A DNA stretch of 64,000 bases, taken from the NCBI GenBank assembly GCA_005281725.1, contig SSBO01000012.1, forward strand, positions 17,712,561 to 17,776,560, given 5' to 3'. The notes under the pieces were generated by a model, which saw nothing but the letters and a program-made list of their open reading frames with translations, was not told the DNA's origin and did not search any database. The DNA is from Wuchereria bancrofti (taxonomy: Eukaryota; Nematoda; Chromadorea; Rhabditida; Onchocercidae). Shown piece after piece: positions 1-12,951 of this stretch (positions within the stretch are counted from its first letter, which is position 1; each line of letters starts with the position of its first letter). Position numbers and translations under genes: made by a program.

Positions 1-93
<93 letters not shown>

Positions 94-292
94 TAATAAT
101 AATAATAATAACAATAATAATAATAATAATAATATTAGTAATAATAATAATAATAATAATAATAGTAGTAATAATAATAATAGTAATAATAATAATAACA
201 ATAATAATAATGATAATATTAATAATAATAATATTAATAATAATAATAACAATAATAATAATAGTAATAATAGTAATAGTAATAATAATAAC
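1..292. repeat. (TAA)n microsatellite with interruptions
   Basis: About 290 bases of nearly pure TAA/AAT trinucleotides with scattered substitutions (AAC, TAG, TGA, TATT), which become denser towards the right end. Nothing coding. It is not the TTAGGC telomeric unit of nematodes. Confidence 0.97.
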
Positions 293-1078
293 TTCCCAAA
301 TTGCTGCTGTTCATTCATGAATATTTCCAGCTTTCTTCTCTTTTGAAAACAAGTTGAATGAATTTGAAAAAGCTGAACATGAAATTTTGATTCAGCGAGA
401 CAAACCTGGCGGTTTACTTACGAAGGCGCTAACGTTTATTAGTGCATTATTCATTGTTTTATGAATGTGAATTTTCTGGAGTTTTCTCCTTAAAACTTCT
501 AGCAAATTAAAGCTAAAAATTTCAGGGTAAACAAACGGTTTTCAAAAGAAAGAAATTACTGTGAAATTAAGCAGTGTTAATGCCAAAAATTTTCCAACTT
601 TGAATAACATATGTTTATGAGAAAGTGAATGATAATTTTCACCTAACTGACTAATTGCGCTGTCGTAAAAAAGGAGAACTTCTGACTTGTCAAGAAAATG
701 TTTATTCGATTTAACAAAAGTTTTTTGCTGAGCAAACCATGTCATTTATTAGGATATCTAGAAATGCATAATTAGATTGTTTCTACTTTTTGTTTATTCG
801 GGAAGTGGCAAGAACATTGATAATCATTTTTTCTCAAATCTAATAGTCTCATTTTTAGAGTTTCCATCACTGATAAAATACTTCAACTTATCAGTGATAA
901 TGAAATCATGATCTGATGCAGAAGTAAACTTGACATGAGAAAAAAGTGAAGATTTTGATTCATTTGCTTTACTATTTTAATTTCAAACAATAGTTCTTTC
1001 AGAATAGAATGATACGAAGTCTTTTTTTTTGGGTTAATTCTGCTGAAGTGTATTTCAAGATTGATTAATGTTTATTGA
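293..1078. other. gene-free interval with one inverted repeat
   Basis: AT-rich unique sequence without a convincing exon. The only structure seen is an 11-bp perfect inverted repeat (arms 866-876 and 888-898, loop 11) that could form a hairpin. A related motif lies near 4914-4934. Confidence 0.5.
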
Positions 1079-1691
1079 AAAGAATTAAATTGCATAGTAG
1101 TTTTTTGGATAAAATGAGTTTTGAATGTTTTCTTATCAGAATCTTTCATGACGTCCAATCCGCTCATATCCCCCATACCTTCTTTGTTACATCTTTTTTC
1201 TTCTGCCTCATTCTTGTAATTAGCTCAGATTTCATGCCGCTCATAAATTTCTTTGCTTCCGAACATAAATAGCAAGTTTATCTTTGATCATAACTGGTTA
1301 CAACCATGTTACTGAAGCAGTCGCTGTCGATCGATACGTGAAGATTAGCATAGTTCACATGTTGATGTGATTACATTTCAACCCTAAAGTTCATCATACC
1401 ATTTGCGGAGAAAATCCGGACGATCAAAGGTGGAAGTTTTGATGATTTCCACATTCTATGCTCCTTGTTCTAGGATGATCTTTCTTGTCCATCCGATCAG
1501 TGTTATATCACAAATCAAAAATTTCAATCTTCAGAAAAAATAATGAATCCAAGCTGAATTGTTTTTTCTTTAAAATTTACGATTCCATAAAAGCTTCTCC
1601 ATGAAATGCTAACCAGAAATTTCGGGAATGTTTACACTACAATAAGTGTTTATCATAATACGAAATACGGTGCCGTTCACCAATCCATAAG
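1079..1691 (+). repeat. ~615-bp direct repeat, copy A
   Basis: Matches 4017-4630 over its whole length with only about ten substitutions seen by eye. It contains an open stretch of about 60 codons (1075-1272) that is also open in copy B. The right edge runs into an AATAAC/AATAAT-type simple tract (1690-1720), as expected for a retroposon-like element with a low-complexity tail. No reverse transcriptase or transposase domain is visible. Family unknown; strand is arbitrary. Confidence 0.85.
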
Positions 1692-4016
1692 TAAATAATA
1701 ATAACAATAACAATAATAATGAACCTATTCATTTTAAAATACTGCAAAAACAAAAGATTTTCATTACACAAAAATCGATGGATACACTTTAGATTTGCAA
1801 AATCAGTGGATACACTTTAGATATTGAAAATCGCCCAGTGATTCTCCCATAAAGTATCTAAATGTTTGAACACTGTTTAAGAAAAATGTTAATGAAAAAC
1901 AAGGCCGAATTAAAGCTGAATGATTTCAAAGTTTAGGAGCGGAAAATTGGCTGAAAATGTTTTAGAGTTAAATATATTATAAGTTAAATAAACAAACGTT
2001 TACAATGTTGTACATGCCAGTAGAGATTAAGCGCGTTTCAATCATAACAAAACTGAATAAGGTGAAATATATCGTAATCAGTTTAGCCTAAATTCCTTTT
2101 TTTAGTAAATTATGGGTGCACTTCGGACTTAAAATTCACGCAAATATAAAACTATTGATGCCAACATTTTCTTGCGAAACTTTTAAAATGTTAATACCCT
2201 TCCTAAACTAATCGATAGCCAAAGAAATACATCCAGAAACTTCTCATTCCTATATTTACATGCATTTTGTATAGTATCCATTTGTCATTGATATTTACAT
2301 TTTACGTATTCAGATTACAGTGTAACGAACTTCAGTTTGTTGGCAGTGATGTTTCATCACCGGAAATCTTTGCCTTGTTGCGCAAAAGATTTTTCACATA
2401 TTCGTTAAAATTATGATTTTGCTTTTAATTTTTTCGAGAAATAATTTGCGGAAAACAAGGAACAATTTTTTGGATTATATCGGAAAGTCTGATGTAGTGT
2501 TGCCATCAGTATCAAAATGATAAATGACAAAGAGTGAAAAATTTTTGCATTTCTATTTAAATAAGCCATGAATGTAGCATTACGAATTGATGAAGTGAAG
2601 AATCTATCTTTGGTTAATTTTCCGGCATATTTCCTATCCAATGTCCATTTAATTCGTGCCATGTAAAAGGATGTGCTAATTATTTGATTATTAAGTAATG
2701 TGATAAAATTAATTCATTCAGTTAAGGAATTCTCGAACAGACATAAAATGTTTCAAAAGTGTCGATTTTTATGGGCAAATGGCACACAATCCGGCATTGT
2801 TTTATATACAGGACTATCACAATGTTTTCACTGAACGCATTATTCACTCTCAAATTCTTATTCTCATACTTTTTGATTTTTTTTTAAATAAATTTTGATT
2901 TATCTGATTTATACCGATTCTTTGATCAAAAATTAGATAATATTCGACATATAAATAGCTGAGCAATTAGAATGCAACCAATTAATGAAGTATTTGAGTT
3001 CCATTTTTCGGTTGAATTTTCCAAACTAACAAATATCAGTAAGTCAGGGCAGAAATGCTGACCTCATATTTTTTTGGAGTAATTAAATTGTTCATTTAAC
3101 CTGATTTCAACTGTTTTTAATGGAATGGTAAAGATAGCTGTAAGTATTTTAAAACACAATTTGAAAATTTTTAAAGTACCTTCTTGCAGTAGATGCACGT
3201 AGATGAATACTTCGTACAAATGACAAATTGGGAAAGAAATTCTTCTTTTGAATGTTTTTCTATTTCAATGATGAATTTGCTTCCTCGCACAGATTTTAGT
3301 TACTGCATTATCAATAATTATATCATTGAATGATAAAATCATTGATTACTTGTATTTGGAACTGTCTGCTTATTTTAACATTTCTTAACTTCGTGATGGC
3401 TGTACAAACAACTTTCATATTAGGCATGAAATTCGCAAAATTCGAAAGCTTAACAGATATTTTGAATTTTCCTAAATCTTCCAACTCATTGACATCATAA
3501 GTAGTGCAAAAAAAAAAAAAAACATTGTGGGGTTGGCCAACAAAAAGTTCTTGCACTAACGATCGAATTTAGAGTTAACGCAAATTCATCAAGTAACAGG
3601 CAATATTTTCTAATCATCACTTCTTGTCATCTCTATTTACAATGCCTTCGTGAATTTGATCAGTTTTGGAAAATTCCCAGACATCAAATTTTCAATTGTT
3701 TCGAAAAACTTGTCATCACAAATATCATTAATTAAGTGAAATATCGAAGACGAATAGATATGATCAAGACTTGTTTGTGCGTGACTTAAAAAAATAATAG
3801 TAGTTAGTTTCAGGAATGTAATTAACAGAGATCTTTTCAGTTGTTCTCTTCCAACAATGTTTTGTAACGAACTAAAGCTAATTGGGTAAAGAGAATACAA
3901 TAGCAATAAACTTTATCAAAAAATTCCTCATTTATAGGTTGAAAAGTTAATCAATCAAATGGTAAATTAACTTTTCACTTTCAAGTTCTGTTCATTTTTT
4001 TAATGTAAATGTATTG
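1692..4016. other. gene-free interval
   Basis: AT-rich non-coding sequence between the two repeat copies. It has short runs of A/T and a 14-base A run near 3509. I see no exon, RNA gene or mobile element. Confidence 0.5.
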
Positions 4017-4630
4017 AAGAATTAAATTGCATAGTAGTTTTTTGGATAAAATGAGTTTTGAATGTTTTCTTATCAGAATCTTTCATGACGTCCAATCCGC
4101 TCATATCCCCCATACCTTCTTTGTTACATCTTTTTTCCTCTGCCTCATTCTTGGAATTAGCTCAGATTTCATGCCGCTCATAAATTTCTTTGCTTCCGAA
4201 CATAAATAGCAAGTTTATCTTTGATCATAACTGGTTACAACCATGTTACTGAAGCAGTCGCTGTCGATCGATACGTGAAGATTAGCATAGTTCACATGTT
4301 GACGTGATTACATCTCGACCCTAAAGTTCATCATACCATTTGCGGAGAAAATCCGGACGATCAAAGGTGGAAGTTTTGATGATTTCCACATTCTATGCTT
4401 CTTGTTCTAGGATGATCTTTCTTATCCATCCGATCAGTGTTATATCACAAATCAAAAATTTCAATCTTCAGAAAAAATAATGAATCCAAGCTGAATTGTT
4501 TTTTCTTTAAAATTTACGATTCCATAAAAGCTTCTCCATGAAATGCTAACCAGAAATTTCGGGAATGTTTACACTACAATAAGTGTTTATCATAATACGA
4601 AATACGGTGCCGTTCACCAATCCATAAGTC
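4017..4630 (+). repeat. ~615-bp direct repeat, copy B
   Basis: Second copy of the element at 1079-1691, same orientation, 2.94 kb downstream. The homology stops on the right just before a short AACAATAATAA tract, at the same internal point as copy A. The ~60-codon frame (4027-4209) stays open, with a Phe/Leu-rich hydrophobic middle, but there is no recognisable domain. Confidence 0.85.
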
Positions 4631-7600
4631 AACAATAATAACCCTCTCTTGTCTACCAAATTCCAAGTTCCTCAGATCCAACAGCTGACGACTTCTGGAT
4701 GTTACGAGGATTTCTAGACAGAATTTACTGTCCCATTTTAAAGAACAGATGTCTACGTACATCTTTTTGCAGTTAGTATTTCAACGATCTAATTAGTATT
4801 TCTATGAAATGAAATAAAAAATAAACGATCAATTTCTAATTCGTTTCATTTTCTGTACTTTTCAAGAACTTTCCACTATTTATTAATTTAACGAAATTAA
4901 TAGGTGCATTTCTCTTCAACTTATCACTGATAATGTTTGCTTATTGCAGTTCGTTTAATAGAATCAAATTCGGCAAGTCACGCGTGTGACTGCAATTATG
5001 GCCATTAAAGTTAGAAAATAAAGCCAATGCATGTATAAACCCAGATAGAAACAAACTCGGATTTATTCATTTAAGATTTCTCGATACTTAACTGTTGTTC
5101 AACACTACTTAACTGTTACTTAACAATACTTAACTGTTGTTCAACGCGGGGAAATTCCTTCTTCTTCTTCTTCTTCTTCTTCTTGTTAATCAATAATCAT
5201 TTCAAATACCTGTTCTGTACGTAATGCATGTGAGCGTTCTTTTGTATGTATGTGTGTGTATGTATGTGTGTCTGTGTGCACTGTTTCTTGAAAAATGGTA
5301 ACATATCATGAGCAATTAAGTTGATGTTTGCTAAGTCTGTTTAAATTTTTTTGCTCTCTAAATTCCACTCTCTTTTTCTACCGTCCATTTCCATCTCTAA
5401 CTGTTAGCTTTATTTCCTTCCTTGCTTCTTTAAAAGGTTAACTGTGACCATGCTATGCAGTATATTCATCACAATGAAAACCTCTGACTAATTAATCATA
5501 CACTGGACAATACTGACAGATGAGAATGAATGCCCAATCTCAATTACGTTCTGTTCGCCTCTCACTAAGCGCAAATTTATGTCAACTTTTTCATTATCAT
5601 CGAGAATGTTCCATCAGTCCTTAAACAAACTTTACATAAAAGCTTTAAGGATGAAAATTACAGAAATTGATGAAAGAAAAACTTAATTGGTATTCAGTTT
5701 TAGAGTAATTTGTCAACAGTGATTTTAAACGAGGGAGTACGAGCTGAACCCATCTGAACTGACATTCTCGCAGTCTTACTAAGAGAGCAAAAAAATTAAT
5801 TTAGAAAAGCGAACGCCTCAAAATTAAAACCATATGTTTACATGAAAGACCGTGAATGCTATTCGGTGTACCTTTTCTGCTCGTTAGTGTCCTGTGCAAT
5901 CGACAGATGCACTCAAGTGTGACAACAGCATCCTTCCTATCATTTTGTTTACTAACATCTTTTCTGCTACAGAGTCGGGATTTACTACTGGTATTGCCTT
6001 AGGCAATTGCGCTCAGTTGAATTTTGGATTCAGATATTGTATAGTGGCGGTATATGGCTCAAAACGTTGGCAGTAGATGTATGTCATAAAAATAACTTTC
6101 AAGATACTTTTTCAAAAAACTTGAACATCTCTTATGTACACTAATCACTAAAAAAAAAAATTTCAAATAACAGATCTTCAATTATTTGTCATTCTAATTA
6201 TCAGATAAACCTTATTTAATATCATTCCTTGTTCTATTGCTATAGCTATTATTATACCAAATACATTATAAGAAAACATCACTTTTAAAAGAATGAAAAG
6301 TAGTTGGTAGTTGACTTACATACACGTAATAAGTGTTTGACTTACACACACGTTCATATACACAATTGAATACTGATGCATTTGGACATACGCAAGCGTA
6401 CCATCATCACACATACGTACATTTGCATATCAGGGAAAATCCCGTCTTGATTTGCTTTTAGGGACTAAGTGCATAATTTTTTGAGAGAAAAATTCTTAAA
6501 TTAGTTTTTTTTTTTTTCATTCAAAAATTCATTTTCTCAATTTCACTTGGAAAAATGACGAAGTTAAATGCCCGAAAACATGTCCTTTTTTATTTATTCA
6601 ATTTGACCAAAATAATAATGAGAAAATTATTTATTTAGGCGTTTTTACTAGATATCATCAGATAAATCACACATGGAAATGAAAACTGATTTGGACTAAA
6701 AGGTACCATGGTTAACTGATTATAACTTTCATAGCAAAGTTATTTTATGTTTCTATCCAAAACCAACCAATCAGTCCTAATCACTATCTTAATATATTTT
6801 ACATATACCGAATGGATTTAAATACTCATCACTATGATAACTGTCATTAATAATCTGAATATCTGGCTGCTTCAATCTTTCCAGGCTTATCCTGATTATT
6901 TAAATCTCTCTTTTGATAAGAATAACTAATTAAAATAAATAGATTTAACTTGGAATTAAGCACAACTTTAACACTGAAGTGTATGAAATAGCTTTATGTA
7001 TATAACACAGTTAAATTGCTGTAGATGAATAGCCCTATAATAAAATACTATATGTAAAATCAAAGAATTTTAATGGATCTCTTCAACTATCGATCATTTT
7101 TTTTAAATGTGCATCTTTCGTGGTTGTATACTTTCGAAATAGAATTCTGAAAAATGCTTGAACTGAAAATTTGGGTCATATCTGTCATCGGAAGTTTGCT
7201 AATAGATGATATACTCTTTAGTAGAAAAGTGAGTAATAAAGCGAGTAAGCTCCTAAAAAGATTTAAAGACATTCTTTCTATTCTATAATTTCCCAAATGG
7301 ACATTTTTCGTCGTTTTCTCCCGATGCCGTTCTACAAAATTGATGTGCTGTACTTGATATGTTCTATTTATCAGTACTAATAAAGAAAGACTCTTTTCCT
7401 GGCAACTGTTCTTCCAACAGCTTTTATTTTGCCAATTTTAGGCGTCTTGTATCTAACTGCAATTAAACTTTTATGTTTTGTGCCGATCTCATTAAAAGTT
7501 TCAGTAACGAAAGGTCTGAAAACTTCCGTTACTTATTTTATATTTTGCGGATTTTTTCATTCCGAACTTATACAAATAGCGAAGGCTGTAAAATATTTCC

Positions 7601-7739
7601 GATTGGCAATTCATTGAGTATTCATTCTAAACTTCTCAAGCCTTACTTTTATTTAAATATTGCGGTTCTCGTTGAAAACTTCTAACATTTCGGTATGTAA
7701 CTGTCACATCGAAAAAATGTGAGAATTCAGGAAGGATTT
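4631..7739. other. gene-free interval with simple repeats
   Basis: Upstream flank of the GPCR gene. It holds a short imperfect tandem array of an ACTTAACTGTT-type unit (5086-5147), a (CTT)n microsatellite (about 5157-5184), a TGTA/TGTG-rich stretch (5243-5280) and homopolymer runs. No supported exon. A trans-splice-like acceptor, 'gaattcag', lies just before the GPCR start codon. Confidence 0.5.
5157..5184. repeat. (CTT)n microsatellite
   Basis: About nine uninterrupted CTT units in non-coding DNA. Confidence 0.9.
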
Positions 7740-10700
7740 ATGATGACAAAAAGTGACAAAGAAATGTTTGGCTATTCTGAAAATGAAACAAAAGAACAAG
7801 ATAGCATACAACCGGACAACTCAATTCAAATGAAATGCTACGAATCCGACAATTTTCAAACTTTTCAGAAAACGGCAAGTTTCAAAAATATTTTAAGTTC
7901 TATCAAACATTACGAAACTTATCCAATATTTTGCCTCAGTGTCTTCTACTTTCATCGTACGGCGAAATTGGTGCCTTATTAAAAAAAAAAAACTGATTTT
8001 ACAGTTCTTTTTCTCTCTCCTTTTTGATGCTTCTGCTTCAAGGATGCAGCTGTGATATATTATCAAACGTTTGAATTGCCAGTGGTTTGCATAATTCCTT
8101 GGTTGTAACTGCTTGCAGACTGAAGTGAAATTTACCGATGAATCTGATGGAAGATTCAAATAGAATTCTGACATCCATTTTAATTCTATCATACAAAACC
8201 TTACTATCCATTTGTGAAAGGAAGTTTTTTACATAATTTACAGGTAGACGATTTATTATTAGCAGCAAGTGTTGCAGCGACCATTTTCAATGTTTTAGTA
8301 ATTTTCTGTGCTATAAAATTATTTCGACGAAGTGGCGACACGATGCATTTATTCATTATCAGTATGAGTATCGGTGATTTATTACTTACAGGTGATTGAT
8401 TCGGTTTTACTTAGAATGATTAAGTGTGTAGCGATAGTAGCATTTGAGCAGTATATTGAATTAGAAATTTGAAGTCAAAATTCGAAAATTAGTCCAAATC
8501 TGAGAATTAAACTTAAGTTAAAATTTTGTCATCACACCACTTCAGTGCTGATATTCTAGCAACGATACATTCGAACAGTTAGAAATTCGAGTGAAAATCA
8601 ATTGCTGTCTGAAAATTAACTTGGTAGTGAAGGAATAGAAATGAAATGACTCGTTCAGAAACAATAAGAATTTGAAGCATTTTCAATAACCGTCTTTCAG
8701 CTATTATCGTTTTAACTAGACAACAATGTGTGCAGTGGTAAATTTTATGAAATTGTAAGTCTAACATAAAAGATATAAGATTTTAAAACACAGTGAGAGC
8801 AACTGAAATAAAATTTAACTTTCAGTATTTTGTCATCCAAATGAATTCTTAATTCGCAAGCATGAATTCCTGCGACATGCACGCTTATGTGCAATAACTC
8901 ATTTCTGCAATTGGTTAGGCTTGGCAGCATCAGGTCTATCACTAACAATGCTCAACATTGATAAACTCATTTATTTTCAATGGCCGCTAAGCTACGACCG
9001 TGCAATGTCGAAAAAAAGAGCTTCCGTTTTATGTGCTTTCATTTGGAGTATTTCAGTAGGGCAAGTTTCACTTTTTCTAGAAATTTTCGAAAAATCAATT
9101 TCTCTTATGATTTTTGGAAAATTTTAGTTCCTATAAGAATAACCCTTTTTAGTTAATTATTTCGAAAAATAAGTGAGTTCTTCACCAGCTTTACTTAATA
9201 ATTTGTAACCATAATAAGCTGTTTTAAATTCTATAAAAGCAAAAGTAAGCAAGCAATCATTTATAACACAGCAATACACTGTGATATTAAATGATTAGAC
9301 AAACTTCATCAATGTACGATGAAAAAAGGGCTACCTTTTTATCATAAATGGCATAAATGGCATTTCAGATATGTGACATGGATTTGGGTATTCAATATTG
9401 TTTATATTGGTAAAAACTGCAATTTGCAAGTAAGTATCTACAAAACTCATTATTGTATTAATACTGTGAATAGATCATGACAGCAATACCTATGATAGCA
9501 ATTCTAAGTTCTTAAACATTTGATACATTTAACCTATACATGTTCTCCACTTTTTCAACGAATTCTTTTCCTGACGGAGTCCCACTAGCAGTTTTAAATT
9601 TTGAATACAAGTCATCGTATTTTCACATATAACAAAGTCTTCAAAGCCTGAAATTATATCATCCGCCAATGTTAGAAGATTGTTACGGTTGATCAAGCTC
9701 CATAACCGTACACTCAATATGAAACACTTGATAAATATGTATTTCATAGCTACCATTTCGTTACCAATCGAAAGTCTATCTATTCTCAGTTGGTATTTTA
9801 ATTTGACTTATAATGTTTCGAAAATTATCTTGAAATTAGTTCAGCGTTCGGTTTTTCATCAAAAAATAAATAAATAAAAGCAGCAGAAAATAAGGATCTA
9901 TTAGTAAACAAATGTGTTATTACCAGATGACCAGTGACCAAATGTATTTTTACGACATGTTTATGGTAACCTATTGCGTATTGCCAGTGACTTCATCCCT
10001 AATTGTTAGTGGTTATTTATATCAACTTACCCGTGAAAAACGCCATAATGGAGCTTCTGTTGGACAGTCACAAAAGTTTAAGAATAAAGTTAGTTCATTC
10101 ACACCACAGTGCTGATTTTTATACTTAAAAATGCGTCGTTTCAATGTTAACTGGTTAATGGTTTAAATCGATTCTTAAGTCATGTGAAGTCTTTTGAATC
10201 TTAACATTTCGCATTTTTTAACTTAAAGAAGCATTAGTTTTAATTACTGCACATGACTATATGCTTACTTCATTTTGCTCTTTCAAAAAAAATAAAAATA
10301 AAAGAAGTTGACCCCGATACTTGATCTGCTTTTTTTCACAATAATAGTTGTCTGAGAGTCAAGCCATAGATGTTCAAAGCTTTTGGTCTGTCGTCCATTT
10401 CTCAAGGTTTCATCAGTGCCCTTTTCCTCTCCAGAATCGCGACCTGCACTTCTCTCGGTTATTTTTGAAAAACTAAACAAAACAAAGCAGTAAAACAGGT
10501 GCTCTCTTCTGTTGAAACAAAGATGTTACGTGCAGATGAAATCACTGGTGTTTATTTTCGCCACAACAGCATGGACATCATTCAGCTTATTACCGTACCG
10601 CATTTTCAACATCTGCCGAATGCATCTGTTCGAATGGAATACTTTAGACTGCGACACACAATCCAAAATGAATTGGCTTGCTTACGTGTTGCTTTATCTG

Positions 10701-11065
10701 CTTTTCTTGAATCCGGTTAGCTCTTCCTTCACTACTGAAATGAAGAGTAGAGTCATCAGAAACTGTGAGTATAACTCCTATTAATGGAATATCAATCGAA
10801 TTCTCCTATTTTGTCAAATCACTCAATCTGTGGTACTCAATCCTCTTTCACACTTTTTCAGATAATCAATCCCTTGATAACCGCACTAATATATGCACCG
10901 TACCGAGTAACATTGAAGCGATTTTTATTCAGCATTCCTGATAGAAATCGTCCCTTATATAGCTGTCATGATAACCACACTGATTTAAGGTATTTTCGTT
11001 ACAGAATTCGTTTATCAAATAATGAACCATTACATTGGATCAAATTATTAGTCGAATTAATTTAG
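7740..11065 (+). CDS. class A (rhodopsin-family) G-protein-coupled receptor, orphan
   Basis: Cell-surface seven-helix receptor; ligand unknown. Seven exons join in frame into 382 residues: 7740-7874, 8244-8391, 8826-9060, 9369-9429, 9927-10075, 10499-10715, 10862-11065. Exon 1 is a hydrophilic extracellular N-terminus with an N-E-T glycosylation site. Exon 2 carries TM1 (FNVLVIF) and TM2 with the conserved Asp (SIGDLLLT). Exon 3 carries the TM3 Cys, a DRY-box variant (NIDKLIYF) and the TM4 Trp (FIW). Exon 4 ends with the loop-2 Cys (KNCNLQ). TM5 follows, then TM6 (LLPYR) and TM7 (NPLITALIY). The phases close only if introns 1 and 3 use GC donors (ACG|GCAAGT and GG|GCAAGT). No stop interrupts the model. 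The DKL in place of DRY is unusual. A biogenic-amine or neuropeptide receptor is possible, but the subfamily is not recognised. Confidence 0.88.
7875..8243 (+). other. GC-AG intron 1 of the GPCR
   Basis: The intron starts GCAAGTTTC and ends TTTACAG. With this donor exon 1 ends in phase 0, matching exon 2; the nearby GT two bases in would break the frame. Confidence 0.65.
9061..9368 (+). other. GC-AG intron 3 of the GPCR
   Basis: The intron starts GCAAGTTTC after exon sequence GTAGG and ends CATTTCAG. No GT donor near the exon end gives the phase-2 junction that the TM4 exon (9369-9429) needs; the GC donor does. Confidence 0.75.
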
Positions 11066-11802
11066 TAAGCACTATAATTGGCTCCAATTAATGAATCAAT
11101 TTTTTCAGGTTTATGTCGTCTAAAAACTTTTAATCACAAGTCAATTGGCAAGTTTTTCATTACATACATTATCGCTTTACAGCTATACATGGATCAGTAA
11201 CAGACGATCTCGAGGATGTCGTGAGTCGGAGGTAACTTTGGGTTGTGAAATGGTGAATTTGAATCTAAGAGCAGAGATTGAAAAAAACGTCAACACCAAT
11301 AGCGAAAGTTCATAGACTCCATGTATCGCAGAATGTGAGAAGGGAGAAAATGACGTGAGGATTGACGTCTGCACAATATGATCTAATAACAACAGCACTG
11401 CGATTTTGTACTAAGTAAAGCACTAGAAAATTAAAAAATCAACCATAGGCGTTAATAAACATAATAATTAATAACTAACGTGAAGTTTCTCATCGATATG
11501 TAAAAAAGCCTAAAACAGAAATGCTTATGTTGCAGATTGCACTCATTTTAGAATTAGTGATTCATAATTGCTTTTTCTTGAAAATGTAAAACTGTCATGC
11601 TCCCCAAAGTATGATTGCTTCATCTTTCCTCCCTCCCCTTCCTTTATTTTAGAGCATTAGAGGTAAAACTTTTTATTTTTAAAACGAATTTCAAACAAGT
11701 TTCAGGTTACGTCAGATAGCGGATATGTATCATTATTTGCAGTATTCACAGCAATGATCATTTAGATTAAATACCAGTAAAATTTGCCATTCGCAGTACT
11801 GT

Positions 11803-12033
11803 TTGTACGTAAATGCTACACCAGCACGGGTTAACGAAGCGGACCGATTGTACCGTCGATTATTTATTATATTTCCTTTGTTCGTTTATTTCCGCATTCT
11901 ATTACGTGATAAACTATGCACGCTTGTCCACTTACTCATTTCTCATCTGTATTCAATGCACAAAGTTCCCTCATTAATTACTCCTGTGACAAAAACATCA
12001 GATATGAGAATTTTGAAAAAGACTATGAAGTAA
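11803..12033 (+). other. 76-codon open frame shared by both duplication copies
   Basis: Open in both copies (also 28641-28871). The first ~50 codons encode the same protein; one visible change there is synonymous (tta/ttg). Changes cluster near the C-terminus. A good acceptor, 'attcgcag', precedes it. It holds a basic Arg/Leu stretch followed by a hydrophobic segment. No family recognised; it could be an exon of an unrecognised gene or chance. Confidence 0.3.
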
Positions 12034-12605
12034 GAGTAGGATGGTAAGGAAAAAGAGTAGATAGCAACATTAACTTCAATGAGAGGCGCATTTGACATTC
12101 CTTTTGCAATACATCGGAAAGGGTACATATTCCTCCTACACAATATTTTGAAGTTAAGCGAAGAACGGACGACAACAGGAAGACATATTTATGGGGTTTA
12201 GACTACCTACTATGATATCTAATACTTCACTTCCTAAGAACTTTCATCTTTTCCCGATCGATCCTGAAGTTGGAAGAATAGTTTTCATGCCGATCACATC
12301 AATAGTGATACAGCGGAATGGAAGGATCTAGAATTGGGGAACGCGGGTACTTGCTGTCAGGCTGATGACATGGTAGTTCGGGTGAGGTTGGCGATTGGTG
12401 TGGTTTTTCGGGTAGTGTGTTGTTGGGGAGGGAGGTAGTCGTGCTTCGTAGGCAAACCGGAAAGTGAGAATGGCAAAGAAACTGCGGGAGGAGAGGCAGT
12501 AAGGATCGGTGAGCAAAGTTAGCAAGATCCCTACACAAACAGACACTTTTTTTCTTTTTTAACTTTTAGAAGGTCTAAAATTCATTTGGTCTCTCGAGAA
12601 ATAGC

Positions 12606-12909
12606 ATTTGGACTGTTTTTTAATTCGTTTTTTTGAAGTTGAAACTATTTCCGTTTCGTAGAATTTGTTTATCAAAGGTTTCCGGTCTTTTTTGAAAAAG
12701 GATTTCTGGTTATAGTTGCAGAAGTGATTTCTGATAGCTGTTGAGAAAGGATTTGNNNNATTTGGACTGTTTTTTAATTCGTTTTTTTGAAGTTGAAACT
12801 ATTTCCGTTTCGTAGAATTTGTTTATCAAAGGTTTCCGGTCTTTTTTGAAAAAGGATTTCTGGTTATAGTTGCAGAAGTGATTTCTGATAGCTGTTGAGA
12901 AAGGATTTG
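12606..12909. repeat. exact 150-bp overlap around NNNN (assembly artefact)
   Basis: Bases 12606-12755 are repeated exactly at 12760-12909 with only NNNN (12756-12759) between them. Copy 2 of the segmental duplication has this segment once. This is best read as two contig ends that overlap but were not merged. Confidence 0.93.
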
Positions 12910-12951
12910 CGGATGCTCTCATAAGAAGGATTTGCTCATAGTGCTTTCACA

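Noticed and set aside
1..292. Telomere or contig-end satellite
   Set aside because: The unit is TAA, not the nematode telomere unit TTAGGC; it is an ordinary microsatellite.
12299..12546. Two overlapping minus-strand frames rich in Pro, present in both duplication copies
   Set aside because: They persist only because the duplicated DNA is similar; two competing frames over one GT-rich stretch and no family match.
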